Shown here in pieces: positions 1 through 9,271 of a stretch of DNA of 50,283 nucleotides. Source of the DNA: Actinomycetes bacterium (GTDB lineage Bacteria > Actinomycetota > Acidimicrobiia > Acidimicrobiales > RAAP-2); the NCBI GenBank assembly GCA_021844425.1, contig JAKBTL010000128.1:1-50283 (forward strand). Direction: 5' to 3'. A program made the position numbers and the translations under genes. The notes beneath the pieces were generated by a model. It did not search any database. It was not told where the DNA came from and saw only the letters and a list, made by a program, of their open reading frames with translations. The number at the start of each line of letters is the position of its first letter. The stretch's first letter is position 1.

Positions 1-67
1 GCGCACCTGCGCCGAGCACAGCCTGAGGCGCGCCGCTTCGAGGGAAAGAAGCGCGCGACCCCGCATC

Positions 68-103
68 GAGGGAGACCGAGGGAGACCGAGGGAGACCGAG
101 GGA
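68..103. repeat. 10-bp tandem repeat upstream of pcaL
   Basis: The unit gagggagacc is repeated three times, followed by a partial fourth copy. It ends about 18 bases before the pcaL start codon, next to the purine-rich GAGGAG ribosome binding site. It may simply be slippage-derived 5' leader. Bases 1-67 hold no complete gene that I can recognise. Confidence 0.85.
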
Positions 104-121
104 CGACGAGGAGGACGAGAC

Positions 122-1276
122 ATGACGCAGGCAACTCTCGACACGGGGAGCGCCACCCTGCGGTTCCGCTTCGACGGGCCGGACGCGGGGCCGTGCGTGG
201 TCCTGCTCTCCTCCCTCGGCGCGACGTTCGAGATGTGGGAGCCGCAAGTACCCCGCCTCGCGGGCTTCTGTCGCGTGCTGCGGCTCGACCATCGCGGGCA
301 TGGCGGCTCCCCCGCCCCCGCCGGGCCCTACACCATCGACGACCTCGGCCAAGACGTCGTCGCCGCCTTGGACTCGCTCGGCGTCGAGCACGCGGCATTC
401 TGCGGCATCTCGCTCGGGGGCATGGTGGCGATGTGGGTCGCCGCGCACCACCCGGCGCGGACCACGTCGCTCGTGCTCGCGTGCACGGCTCCGCAACTCG
501 GACCCGCCGAAGCCTGGTACGAGCGCGCCACGCGGGCCCGCACCACAGGGACGAGCGCCCTGCTCGACGGGCTCTACGAGCGCTGGTTCCCCGCCAAGGT
601 GCGCGCCGAGCACCCCGAGCTGCGCGCCGAGGTCGCGTCGATGCTCGGATCGACCGACCCCGAGGGCTACGCGTCCTGCTGCGAGGCCATCGCGACGATG
701 GACCTCGCTCCCGACCTGCCCCGGATCCAGGCGCCGGCACTCGTGATCGCGGGCGCCGAGGACCCCGTGACGCCGCCGGCCACCGAGCTCGCGCTCGCGG
801 AGGCGCTCCGGGCAGGCCTCGTCGTCCTGCCGGGCGCCGGCCATCTCGCCAGCCTCGCGGCCCCAGAGGAGCTCACCGAGGCGGCCGTCAATCACCTCGT
901 GGGCCCGCCCGCCGCTCGCGGCGCCGCCGCCAGACGCGCGGTGCTCGGAGACGATCACGTCGCGGCCTCGACGCGGGCGCCCGGTCCCGCCGCGCGCGCC
1001 CTGGTCGACTACCTCACCCGCGCGGAGTGGGCCGAAGCGTGGAGCCGGCCCGGCCTCGACCGGCGCACTCGCAGCGCGGTCACCCTGGCATCCCTCGTCG
1101 CGCTGGGCCGGCTCGAAGCGCTCGAGCTCCACGTCCCAGGAGCGTTGCGCAACGGGCTGAGCGCAGACGAGGTCGCCGAGATCGTGCTGCACTGCGCGGT
1201 CTACGCAGGGATGCCGGCAGCGACCTCGGCGATACCGGTCGTGCTGCGCGCCCTCGACCAGGCTGCACCCGGCTGA
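122..1276 (+). CDS. pcaL: fused 3-oxoadipate enol-lactonase / 4-carboxymuconolactone decarboxylase
   Basis: Predicted bifunctional enzyme for two successive steps of the protocatechuate branch of the beta-ketoadipate pathway, in the cytoplasm. Residues about 1-260 form an alpha/beta hydrolase with the nucleophile elbow GISLGG, an upstream DHRGHG turn and a C-terminal GAGH motif carrying the catalytic His, as in PcaD. Residues about 275-384 are a carboxymuconolactone decarboxylase domain (RTRSAVTLASL, then HCAVYAGMPAA), as in PcaC. Such fusions are known in actinomycetes as PcaL. The ATG is preceded by GAGGAG at good spacing. No other pca gene is visible in the window; any partners would lie upstream of base 1. 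Substrate assignment rests on the fused architecture and is fairly safe. Confidence 0.85.
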   Translation: MTQATLDTGSATLRFRFDGPDAGPCVVLLSSLGATFEMWEPQVPRLAGFCRVLRLDHRGHGGSPAPAGPYTIDDLGQDVVAALDSLGVEHAAFCGISLGGMVAMWVAAHHPARTTSLVLACTAPQLGPAEAWYERATRARTTGTSALLDGLYERWFPAKVRAEHPELRAEVASMLGSTDPEGYASCCEAIATMDLAPDLPRIQAPALVIAGAEDPVTPPATELALAEALRAGLVVLPGAGHLASLAAPEELTEAAVNHLVGPPAARGAAARRAVLGDDHVAASTRAPGPAARALVDYLTRAEWAEAWSRPGLDRRTRSAVTLASLVALGRLEALELHVPGALRNGLSADEVAEIVLHCAVYAGMPAATSAIPVVLRALDQAAPG

Positions 1277-1308
1277 GACGCCCCCGACCCTGAGCGAGCC
1301 TCGAGCTC

Positions 1309-2973
1309 GTGGCAGCATGGGCGGCCGTGGCGTCGCGCCTCGGCCGTGTGCTCGCGCCGTCGCTGCTCGGCGGGCTGCTCCTGGCCCTCTCCCTGCCGCC
1401 GTGGGGATGGTGGCCGCTCGCCTTCGTCGGCGCTGCCGTCGTGTACTGGCGGCTCGCCGGGCTGCCCTGGCGCCTCCGGCTCCTCGCGGGCTGGGCAGCG
1501 GGGCTCGGCTGCTTCGTGCCGGGCCTGTGGTGGGCCGCCGCCTTCAACTGGTACGGCGCAGCCGTCCTCATGGCCGTCGAGGCGCTCTTCATGGCGGCTG
1601 GCGCCGTGGCCGTCGCCCCCACGCGCTGGAGGGTGCCGACGAGCGTCGGGGCGTTCACTCTCGCCGAGGCGGCGCGGACCTCCTGGCCGTTCGGCGGCCT
1701 GCCGCTCGGTGGGCTCTTCCTCGGGCAGGCGGCCGGCCCTCTCCTCGACGCCGCACGGCTGGGCGGGCCGTTGCTCCTCACCGCGCTCGTCTGGCTCGGC
1801 GGCGCGGGCCTGGCGGAGCTGTGGGACGCGACGTCACTGTGGCTCTTGCCAAGCGCTCCTTCCCGCTCCATGCCGCGACACCCTTCAGCCAGGCAACGGG
1901 GACGAGGCGGCGAGCCCGCTCGCTCCCGGTCGGGCGCGGTGGCGCTCGCCTCGCTCCTCCTCGTCGCGGCGATCGGGGTCGGCGGCCTCGTCGCACCGGC
2001 GGGCGGAAGGCCGGGCGGCAGGCTCACCGTCGCCCTCGTGCAAGGCGGCGGCCGGCGAGGCGTGAGCCAGTTCGAGGTCGCCCCGCAGTCGGTGCTCGCC
2101 GCGCAGGTCGCGGCCTCGAGGCGCCTGCTCGGCGCGGCCGATCCTCCCTCGCTCGTGGTCTGGCCCGAGGACGTCGTGCGGGTCGGCCCGCGCCTCGCCC
2201 ACACGGCCGCGGCGGCGTACCTGTCGTCGCTCGCCCGCCGCCTCCGTTCGACCCTGGTCGCCGGGGTGACCGAGACGGTCTCCGCCACGGCGTTCCGCAA
2301 CGAGGCGGTCGCCTGGGGCCCGAGCGGCAGCGTCGTCGGCCACTACGAGAAGGTCCACCGGGTGCCCTTCGGCGAGTACGTGCCCGACCGCGCCTTCTTC
2401 TCACATTTCGCGAACCTCTCGGCCGTGCCGCTCGACGCCATCCCCGGCCACGGGACGGGCGAGCTCACCACCCCCGCGGGGCGCCTCGGCCTCATGATCT
2501 CCTTCGAGGTGTTCTTCGCCACACGGGGACGCTCGGCCACCCGCGCCGGAGCGGAGCTGCTCGTGGTGCCCACGAACACCTCGTCGTACGCGTCGAGCCA
2601 GGTCCCGAGCCTCGAGATCGCGGCCGACCGGCTGCAGGCCGTCGAAGAGGGCCGCGACCTCGTCCAAGCGGCTCCGACGGGCTACTCGACGGTGGTCGGC
2701 GCAGACGGCGCCCTACGTGCGCGCACCGCGCTCGGTCGGCGCCAGGTGCTGGAGGCGACGGTGCGCCTACGGACCGGTCGCACCATCTACGAGCAGCTGG
2801 GCGACACCCCGGTGCTCGTGCTCGCCGCAGCATGCCTGGCGGCCGGCCTGCTGCTCGCGGCGTTCGACGTCCGCGCCGCGCGACTGCGGCGCTGGCGCCT
2901 GGGAGCACACCGTGCCCGCAGGCGCTGGAAGCCCGTCGCTCCCCGCGGGCCCAGGCTTTGGCCTCACTCGTAG
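1309..2973 (+). CDS. lnt: apolipoprotein N-acyltransferase homologue
   Basis: Membrane enzyme of the Lnt family, which N-acylates the lipid-modified Cys of lipoproteins. Several N-terminal hydrophobic helices (residues about 10-220) precede a nitrilase-like domain (about 240-500) and a final membrane segment near 505-520. Two of the three catalytic residues are clear: Glu287 in VVWPED and Lys348 in YEKVHRVPFGEYV. The third position, where Escherichia coli has Cys387, is Ser398 (LMISFEVFF; codon tcc at 2500-2502). A basic tail follows the last helix. The start is GTG at 1309, 32 bases after pcaL; other starts inside the first helix cannot be excluded. The 3' end overlaps the convergent HAD gene by 10 bases. 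The family call is firm; the exact chemistry is uncertain because of the Cys to Ser change. Confidence 0.85.
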   Translation: MAAWAAVASRLGRVLAPSLLGGLLLALSLPPWGWWPLAFVGAAVVYWRLAGLPWRLRLLAGWAAGLGCFVPGLWWAAAFNWYGAAVLMAVEALFMAAGAVAVAPTRWRVPTSVGAFTLAEAARTSWPFGGLPLGGLFLGQAAGPLLDAARLGGPLLLTALVWLGGAGLAELWDATSLWLLPSAPSRSMPRHPSARQRGRGGEPARSRSGAVALASLLLVAAIGVGGLVAPAGGRPGGRLTVALVQGGGRRGVSQFEVAPQSVLAAQVAASRRLLGAADPPSLVVWPEDVVRVGPRLAHTAAAAYLSSLARRLRSTLVAGVTETVSATAFRNEAVAWGPSGSVVGHYEKVHRVPFGEYVPDRAFFSHFANLSAVPLDAIPGHGTGELTTPAGRLGLMISFEVFFATRGRSATRAGAELLVVPTNTSSYASSQVPSLEIAADRLQAVEEGRDLVQAAPTGYSTVVGADGALRARTALGRRQVLEATVRLRTGRTIYEQLGDTPVLVLAAACLAAGLLLAAFDVRAARLRRWRLGAHRARRRWKPVAPRGPRLWPHS

Positions 2974-3455
2974 TACCCGCTGTGGACGTACACGCAGGGG
3001 ACCCCCTCTTCCACGAACATCGCGCGGTTCATCGGGTCGTCTTCGAGCGCGAGCCGCAGGTCGAAGCCGTACGCGCGCAGGTCTGCGACCACACTGCGCT
3101 TGTACTGCGTGACAGGAGCCCGCTCGCTCGGCTGGCGCATCACGAGCAGGTCCCAGCGCAGGCAGTAGCGGCCGAGCCACGCGAGCGTCTGGGGCTGGAC
3201 GCGAAGCGGCCTTCCCGTGAGCAGCACCACGGCAAGCCTCGGGTCGAGCAGCTCCAAGAGCCGGGCCACCTCTTCGATCAACGGGTCGTCGCCACACCCC
3301 TCGAAGAAGGCGGTCCAATCCCGGTTCGTGTCCTCGAGGATGTGCTGGCGGCTCGTCGCGTCCGAGAGCACGCCGTCGATGTCGAAGACGACCGCTGGTC
3401 CCGCAGGTGCGGGCGCCGTGCGCCAACGCCAGTTGCCCGGGGTCGCCGCCCTCAC
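2964..3455 (-). CDS. HAD-superfamily phosphatase, polynucleotide 3'-phosphatase-like
   Basis: A 163-residue HAD phosphohydrolase. Motif I is DIDGVLSD (residues about 25-32), motif II is LLTGRP (about 79-84), and a late acidic pair EDD (about 137-139) binds Mg2+. The spacing and the DGVLSD signature resemble the phosphatase half of bacterial polynucleotide kinase/phosphatases, but there is no kinase domain, so the substrate is unknown. It starts with GTG 4 bases after the nuoN stop codon and is probably cotranscribed as the last gene of the nuo operon. Its 3' end overlaps convergent lnt by 10 bases. No role in complex I is known for this family. Confidence 0.75.
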   Translation of the reverse strand: MRAATPGNWRWRTAPAPAGPAVVFDIDGVLSDATSRQHILEDTNRDWTAFFEGCGDDPLIEEVARLLELLDPRLAVVLLTGRPLRVQPQTLAWLGRYCLRWDLLVMRQPSERAPVTQYKRSVVADLRAYGFDLRLALEDDPMNRAMFVEEGVPCVYVHSGYYE

Positions 3456-3459
3456 CCGC

Positions 3460-5451
3460 TCAGCGCTGGAACAGCAGCGTGGCGTGGTGCGCGAACGCCG
3501 TCAGCGGTCCAGGCCAGAACCCGAGCACCACGGTGACCGCGACGCACAGCCCGATGGCGACCGCGCTGAGCGGCGGCACCCGTGCCGGCCCGGTCGCCAG
3601 CACGTTCACGACGTCGAGCGTCTCTTCCCGCCCGCCCGCCAGTGTGTCGAAGGCGAGGCTCGCGGCCGGCCCGCTCTCGCCGACGAGCACCCGCTCGCGC
3701 CCGGCGCCGCCCGCAGGAGGCGAGACGGCCTGGGCACCGTCGCCCAGGGCACCCTCGCCCACGGCGTCCTCGGGCGCCGCGCCGTCGCCGGCGCCCACGA
3801 GCGCGAGCGTCATCGGGTCGTCGTCCAAGAGGAGCCCGGCGTTCAGGCGGTCGAGGGCGACCGCGTTGCGCTCGTCCCCTGTCCACAATGGGCGGGCACG
3901 CGGGGCCCCGGCCGCCGGCACGGCGACCTCCGTCGGGGCGAGCGCACGGGCCGCGACGCCCCTGCCGAGGGGCACGGGCTCCTCTGCGGGGGTCTCGACA
4001 CCTGGCGCGGCGCCGGCAGCCGGCAGAGGGGTGTACATGAGCACGGCGACCCGCAGGTAGAAGAAGGCGGCGATCGCCGCGGAGATCATCGCGATCACGG
4101 CGAGCGGCACCGAGTGGTCCACGGAGGCGAGGACGACCTGGAGCTTCGCCCACAGCCCCGTGGTGAACGGCGCGCCCGCCTGCGCGAGCAGGAGCACCGC
4201 GAACATGAGCGCGAGAAGAGGCTGGCGGCGAGCGAGCCCGCGATAGGAGGCGATGTCGTGGGCCGCGTCGCCGCGGCGCCCGAGGACCGTGACGACGGCG
4301 AAGCTCCCGATGACCATGAACGTGTAGGCGAACAGGTAGTAGAGCGACGCGCTCACCCCGCCGGCCGTCGCTGCCTGGAGGCCGAGCAGGACGAAGCCGG
4401 CGTGGTTGATCGACGAGTAGGCGAGCATGCGCTTCACGTCTCGCTGGACCACCGCGAGGCCTGCGCCGAGGAGGAGCGTCACGACCGCGATGCCATAGAC
4501 GATCGGCTGCCAGTCTGCCCTCAACGTCTCGAACGACGAGACGAACACCCTGAGGAACGCCGCGAACGCCCCGGCCTTGGCGACCGCCGCCATGAACCCG
4601 GTCACCGGCGAGGGCGCACCCTGGTACACGTCGGGCGTCCACATGTGGAAGGGCACCGCTGCCACCTTGAACGCGAACCCGACCATGAGCAGCGTCATCC
4701 CCGCGAGGAGGAGCCCGTCCGAGGTGAGCACGCGGGTCGAGAGGAACCCTGCGATCTGGGCGAGGTTCGACGTGCCGGTGGCGCCATAGACGAGGGCGAT
4801 GCCGTAGACGAACACAGCGGACGAGAACGACCCCAGGATGAAGTACTTGAGGGCCGCCTCTCCCGACGCCGCCCGGCGGTGGTTGAACGCCGCGAGCACG
4901 TAGAGCGCGATCGACAGGATCTCGAGGCCGAGGAAGATCACGATCAGGTCGTTGGCCGACCCCATGATCATCGCCCCGGACGCCGACACCATGGCGAGGA
5001 CGTGGAGCTCGGCACCCTCCACCCGCTCTCGCCGCAGGTAGCCGTCCGCGACGAGCGCGGTGAGGAACATCGCACAGGAGACCAGGATGTTGACGAGCGC
5101 GCTGAACCCGTCGACCACGACCGCGCGGTCGACCGCAGTGAACCCGCCGTGACTGGTCACGTCGGCCCATTGCCACAAGGACACCCCGAGGGCACCGGCC
5201 GACACGGCCAGGGTGCCGAACGTCGCGACCCGCGCGCGCAGCTGGCGCTCGACCAGCGCGCCGACAGCCAGGAGCAGGACCGCACCGCCGAGCATGACGA
5301 TCTCCGGGAGGATCGCCTCGTAGCGGATGTGCGGCGTGGCGATGCGCGCCGCGTCGACGGCGCGGCTGCGATGCGCAGCGGCGGCGTGCGCCAGGAGCAC
5401 CGCGCGTCGCGACGCGCCGGCGCTTGCGGCCAGGGGGTGCGCGAGGCTCAT
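3460..5451 (-). CDS. nuoN: NADH-quinone oxidoreductase subunit N
   Basis: Antiporter-like proton-channel subunit of complex I in the cytoplasmic membrane. The Mrp-type core is clear: VPFHMWTPDVYQGAP with the key Lys environment, and QRDVKRMLAYSS. At 663 residues it is much longer than the usual 480-530. The excess is a hydrophilic Ala/Pro/Glu/Gly-rich segment from about residue 475 to 620, between the penultimate helix (VAVLMYTPL) and the last helix (LSAVAIGLCVAVTVV). The N-terminus is also about 40 residues longer than typical. The start ATG overlaps the nuoM stop (ATGA). It is the last complex I gene of the operon. Confidence 0.95.
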   Translation of the reverse strand: MSLAHPLAASAGASRRAVLLAHAAAAHRSRAVDAARIATPHIRYEAILPEIVMLGGAVLLLAVGALVERQLRARVATFGTLAVSAGALGVSLWQWADVTSHGGFTAVDRAVVVDGFSALVNILVSCAMFLTALVADGYLRRERVEGAELHVLAMVSASGAMIMGSANDLIVIFLGLEILSIALYVLAAFNHRRAASGEAALKYFILGSFSSAVFVYGIALVYGATGTSNLAQIAGFLSTRVLTSDGLLLAGMTLLMVGFAFKVAAVPFHMWTPDVYQGAPSPVTGFMAAVAKAGAFAAFLRVFVSSFETLRADWQPIVYGIAVVTLLLGAGLAVVQRDVKRMLAYSSINHAGFVLLGLQAATAGGVSASLYYLFAYTFMVIGSFAVVTVLGRRGDAAHDIASYRGLARRQPLLALMFAVLLLAQAGAPFTTGLWAKLQVVLASVDHSVPLAVIAMISAAIAAFFYLRVAVLMYTPLPAAGAAPGVETPAEEPVPLGRGVAARALAPTEVAVPAAGAPRARPLWTGDERNAVALDRLNAGLLLDDDPMTLALVGAGDGAAPEDAVGEGALGDGAQAVSPPAGGAGRERVLVGESGPAASLAFDTLAGGREETLDVVNVLATGPARVPPLSAVAIGLCVAVTVVLGFWPGPLTAFAHHATLLFQR

Positions 5452-7031
5452 GTCGACGCCTTCTTGGCAAGTGCCGCACCGGTGCCGGCGACCCCGCGGC
5501 GGGCGACGGCCGGCTGGTGCGTGTGGGTAGCGGCGTCGACCTGGGCGACCAGGCTGTTCACCGTGGGCGTGATCCGATCGAGCACCGGCTTCGGGTAGAT
5601 CCCGAGGAAGACGATGACCACGATGAGCGGTGCGATGACCACCCGCTCCGCCCAGCTCAGGTCACGCGTCGACGAGTTGGCGAGGTCGACCTTGCCATGG
5701 AACACCTGCTGGTACGCCCACAGGAGGTACACCGCGGCCAGGACGACGCCGGCCGTCGCCACCACCGCCCACCACCGGTGGGTGAGGAACGTCCCGGACA
5801 GCACGAGGAACTCGCTCACGAAGCCGTTCAGGCCGGGCAGCCCGATCGAGGCGAGCATCGCCACGGTGAACGCGCCGGCGAGGAGCGGCGCGGGGGCCTG
5901 GAGGCCGCGCAGCTCGCTCACCTGGGAGGTCTGGCGGCGCTCGTAGATCCACCCGATGAGGAGGAACAGGGCCGCGGTGATCAGCCCGTGGTTCAGCATG
6001 AGGAGCACGCCCCCGGTCAGACCCTGGGTGGTGAAGGCGAAGATCCCGAGCGCGACGAAGCCCATCTGGGCCAGCGACGAGTACGCGACGATCCGTTTCA
6101 AGTCGCGCTGCGCGCACGCCACGATCGCGCCGTAGAGGATGCCGATGACCGCAAGGGTGAGCAGCAGCGGCGCGAGGTCGACCGACGCCTGCGGGAAGAG
6201 CCGCAGGTCGAACTGGAAGATCCCGTAGGTCCCGAGCTTGGCCAGGACCGCCGAGAGCACCATCGAGCCGCCCGTCGGCGCCTCGGCGTACGCGTCCGGC
6301 GACCAGGTGTGGAACGGGAAGAGCGGCGCTTTGACCGCGAAGGCGGCGGTGAACGCCAGGAACAGCAGGATGCCGCCTGCGCTCGAGAAGTGGGTGTGCT
6401 CGAGGGCGGGCAGGGAGAAGGTGAGCACGCCCGTCTGGTGCTCGTGCACGAAGGCCACCACCAGGATGCCCACGAGAAGGAAGGCCGAGCCCACGAACGT
6501 GTACACGAAGAACTTGACCGCGGCGTACGCACGCCGGGTGTAGCCCCATCCGCTGATGATGAAGTACGAGGGAATGAGCGTCAGCTCGAAGAAGAAGAAG
6601 AAGAGGATCAGGTCGATCGAGACGAAGCTCCCGAGGCAGGCGGACTCGAGGAGCAGCATCCAAGCGACGAAGCTCACCGCGTCGCTCCTCGTGCGCGCCC
6701 CCGCGAGGACGATCGGGAAGAGCACGGCCGCGAGCAGGACCAAGAAGAGCGAGATCCCGTCGACGCCCAGGTTCCAGTGCACACCGAGGCCGGTCGCCCA
6801 CGAGTGGTCGGAGACGAACTGGAAGCCGCCCGTCGTGGTGGCGAACAACGCCGCGATCGCAATCGCGATCGCGAGCGTCCCGAGCGAGACGGCGATGCCA
6901 AGCCACTCGATCGCGGCCCGGGACAGGCCGCGCACCGATCCCAAGAGCGCGACCGCGAGCGCCCCGCCGGCGGGCAGGAGGACGAGCACCGTGAGGAACG
7001 GGAAGGCGTGCGTCGCGCCAGCGGCGGTCAT
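5448..7031 (-). CDS. nuoM: NADH-quinone oxidoreductase subunit M
   Basis: Antiporter-like membrane subunit of complex I, 527 residues, the usual length. The conserved Glu helix appears as FFFFFELTLIPSYF, the Lys helix region as FPFHTWSPDAYAEAP, and there is a QRDLKRIVAYSS motif. The start ATG at 7031 follows the nuoL stop by two bases. The open frame extends 150 codons further upstream, but that part lies inside nuoL and has the Arg-rich composition of an out-of-frame shadow. Overlaps nuoN by 4 bases. Confidence 0.96.
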   Translation of the reverse strand: MTAAGATHAFPFLTVLVLLPAGGALAVALLGSVRGLSRAAIEWLGIAVSLGTLAIAIAIAALFATTTGGFQFVSDHSWATGLGVHWNLGVDGISLFLVLLAAVLFPIVLAGARTRSDAVSFVAWMLLLESACLGSFVSIDLILFFFFFELTLIPSYFIISGWGYTRRAYAAVKFFVYTFVGSAFLLVGILVVAFVHEHQTGVLTFSLPALEHTHFSSAGGILLFLAFTAAFAVKAPLFPFHTWSPDAYAEAPTGGSMVLSAVLAKLGTYGIFQFDLRLFPQASVDLAPLLLTLAVIGILYGAIVACAQRDLKRIVAYSSLAQMGFVALGIFAFTTQGLTGGVLLMLNHGLITAALFLLIGWIYERRQTSQVSELRGLQAPAPLLAGAFTVAMLASIGLPGLNGFVSEFLVLSGTFLTHRWWAVVATAGVVLAAVYLLWAYQQVFHGKVDLANSSTRDLSWAERVVIAPLIVVIVFLGIYPKPVLDRITPTVNSLVAQVDAATHTHQPAVARRGVAGTGAALAKKAST

Positions 7032-7033
7032 GG

Positions 7034-8962
7034 CTACTTCGTCCTCGACAGCATGAAGGCCAGGATCGCCGCCATCCCGAGGGCGATCCCGAGCACGTAG
7101 TTGCGGACGAAGCCGGTCTGGATGCGCCGCACCCCGTTGCCGGTCGACCGCACGAGGCGGGCCACGCCGTTGACGGCCCCGTCGATGAGCCGCCCGTCCA
7201 CCACGACCGCGTACGCCCGAGCCACGACCTGGCCCGGGCGGCCGATCACCGCGTCGTAGACGTTGTCCCAATACCAGACGCGCTGGAGGAAGGCCGGCTC
7301 GAGCGCGGGCCGCTCCGACGTCCGGCCCCAGATCCGCCACGCCGCGTAGGCGGCGGCGACCGCCACGATCCCGTCGGCGACTGCGAGCCAGACCAGCTCG
7401 GCCGGGCTCTCGTGCGCGTTGAACAGGCGGCTGCCGAGCACGGGCGCGAGCCACTGGTCGAGCGTGCCGGTGTGGACCCACGGCAGGTTCACCGCGCCGG
7501 CGAACACGGCGAAGAACGAGAGCACGACCAGCGGCGCGCGCATGACCCAGGGGGACTCGTGCGGGCGGTGGTGCGCGGGACGGCCGTCAGGCGCCGGGGT
7601 GGCCCAGCGCTCGCGCCCGGTGAAGGTGAGGAAGTAGATCCGGCTCATGTAGTACGCGGTGAAGAAGGCGGTCAGGAGGCCGAGCGCGTAGAGCACCAGC
7701 GTCTTGCCGTACACGTTGGCCAGGATGTCGCCCTTCGCCCAGAAGCCGGCGAACGGCGGGATCGCGGCGAGCGCGAGCCACGCGGTCATGAAGGTCACGT
7801 AGGTCCACGGCATGGTGCGTCGCAGCCCGCCCATGCGCTTCATGTCCTGCTCGTCGTCGAGCCCGTGGATCACCGAGCCCGCGCCGAGGAAGAGCAACCC
7901 CTTGTAGAAGGCATGGCAGACCATGAGGAAGATGGCGGCCACGTACGCGCCGGTCCCCACCGCGAGAACCATGTAGCCGATCTGGGAGACCGTGGAAAAG
8001 GCGAGCGCCTTCTTGATGTCCTGCTGCGCACAGGCGATCGTCGCCGCGACGAACGCCGTCGCCCCGCCGATCGCCGCGATGACCCACATCGCGTCCGGGC
8101 TGAGGGCGAGCAGCGGGTTGACCCGGACCATGAGGTAGACGCCGGCGGTGACCATGGTCGCCGCGTGGATCAGCGCGGAGACCGGGGTCGGGCCCTCCAT
8201 CGCATCGGGAAGCCAGTTGAACAAGGGGATCTGCGCCGACTTCCCCGTCGCAGCGAGGAAGAGCAGCAGGACCGCCGCGGTCATGGTGCCGCCGCCGACG
8301 AGGAGGTGCCGGTGGGCGAAGACGGTCAGGTAGGTGAGCGTGCCGGTCTTCGAGAAGATGAGGAACATGGCGAGCAGGAAGCCGGCGTCCCCGATCCGGT
8401 TGTAGATGAACGCCTTCTTCCCGGCCGAGGCCGCCGAGTCCCGGTGGAACCAGAAGGAGATCAGCCAGTACGAGCAGACGCCCACGCCCTCCCAGCCGAC
8501 GAACGTGACGAGGAGGTTGTTCGCCAGGACCAAGACGAGCATCGAGAACACGAAGGCGTTCAGGTAGACGAAGAACTTCGTGAAGTCCCGGTCGCCCTTC
8601 ATGTACCCGATCGAGTACAGGTGGATGAGCATGCTCACGCCGGTGACGAACATGGCCATCGTCATCGACAGCGGGTCGAGGAGGATGGCGACCTTCACGT
8701 GCAGCCCGCCGACCGGGATCCAGGTGAAGAACGCGTGCCCGCTCGCGCCGCGCGCGCAGCTGTCCGAGCAGGTGAGCTGCCGCGCGCTGGCCGGCTGGTT
8801 GGCCAGCCCCACCAACGTCACGCAGGCTGCGACGAACGCGGCGGCGACCGCGCTCGTCCCGATCCACCCCGCGACCGGCTCCCCGATCCGGCGCCCGAAG
8901 AAGAGCAGCACCACGAACCCCGCGAGCGGGAACAGCGGTAGCAAGAACACGGCGTGCAGCAC
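7034..8962 (-). CDS. nuoL: NADH-quinone oxidoreductase subunit L
   Basis: Largest antiporter-like subunit of complex I, 642 residues, carrying the long lateral helix at its C-terminus. Visible landmarks are VGWEGVGVCSYWLI (conserved Glu) and LPDAMEGPTPVSALIH (conserved Lys/His channel region). The C-terminal third ends with the hydrophobic anchor YVLGIALGMAAILAF. A short Cys-containing loop at about residues 64-72 (CSDSCARG) is unusual but lies between predicted helices. It follows nuoK after 3 bases. Confidence 0.96.
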   Translation of the reverse strand: MLHAVFLLPLFPLAGFVVLLFFGRRIGEPVAGWIGTSAVAAAFVAACVTLVGLANQPASARQLTCSDSCARGASGHAFFTWIPVGGLHVKVAILLDPLSMTMAMFVTGVSMLIHLYSIGYMKGDRDFTKFFVYLNAFVFSMLVLVLANNLLVTFVGWEGVGVCSYWLISFWFHRDSAASAGKKAFIYNRIGDAGFLLAMFLIFSKTGTLTYLTVFAHRHLLVGGGTMTAAVLLLFLAATGKSAQIPLFNWLPDAMEGPTPVSALIHAATMVTAGVYLMVRVNPLLALSPDAMWVIAAIGGATAFVAATIACAQQDIKKALAFSTVSQIGYMVLAVGTGAYVAAIFLMVCHAFYKGLLFLGAGSVIHGLDDEQDMKRMGGLRRTMPWTYVTFMTAWLALAAIPPFAGFWAKGDILANVYGKTLVLYALGLLTAFFTAYYMSRIYFLTFTGRERWATPAPDGRPAHHRPHESPWVMRAPLVVLSFFAVFAGAVNLPWVHTGTLDQWLAPVLGSRLFNAHESPAELVWLAVADGIVAVAAAYAAWRIWGRTSERPALEPAFLQRVWYWDNVYDAVIGRPGQVVARAYAVVVDGRLIDGAVNGVARLVRSTGNGVRRIQTGFVRNYVLGIALGMAAILAFMLSRTK

Positions 8963-8965
8963 GGC

Positions 8966-9271
8966 TCAGCCCTTCATCCCATGGAGATCGTCCGCCGTGG
9001 TCGACGCGCGTCGCCGGAAGATCGCGACGACCACGCCGAGCCCGACGACCACCTCTGCCGCGGCCACGACGAGGACGAAGAAGACGAGCGACTGCCCGCC
9101 GATGTCCCCGAGCACCCGTGAGAACGTGACGAAGGTGAGATTGGCGGCGTTGAGCATCAGCTCGACGCACATGAACATCACCAGGACGTTCCGCCGGACC
9201 ATTACGCCGAGCGCGCCGAGCGCGAACAGCGCGGCTGCGAGCCCCAGGTACCACGCAGGACCGATGCTCAA
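8966..9271 (-). CDS. nuoK: NADH-quinone oxidoreductase subunit K
   Basis: Small membrane subunit of complex I, 101 residues with three helices. The second helix carries the conserved Glu in [14 protein letters not shown] and the third is [16 protein letters not shown]. The start is TTG at 9271, overlapping the nuoJ stop as TTGA. A TTG start was chosen because it gives the family-typical length and translational coupling, whereas the frame upstream is an Arg-rich shadow of nuoJ. Confidence 0.94.
   Translation of the reverse strand: MSIGPAWYLGLAAALFALGALGVMVRRNVLVMFMCVELMLNAANLTFVTFSRVLGDIGGQSLVFFVLVVAAAEVVVGLGVVVAIFRRRASTTADDLHGMKG

Noticed and set aside
1080-2300. 406-codon minus-strand frame opposite lnt
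   Set aside because: Low-complexity Arg/Ala/Ser composition and no motif; lnt on the plus strand has clear family motifs.
3217-5598. Very long open frames opposite nuoN, nuoM, nuoL, nuoI/H and nuoG (for example 3217-5598, 5424-7100, 7412-8941, 10044-12437 on the plus strand)
   Set aside because: They are Arg/Glu/His-rich mirror frames created by the high GC content, without domains or ribosome sites, and lie fully inside conserved nuo genes.
5448-7481. 677-residue version of NuoM starting at 7481
   Set aside because: The first 150 codons lie within nuoL and are Arg-rich shadow sequence; ATG 7031 gives the normal NuoM start.
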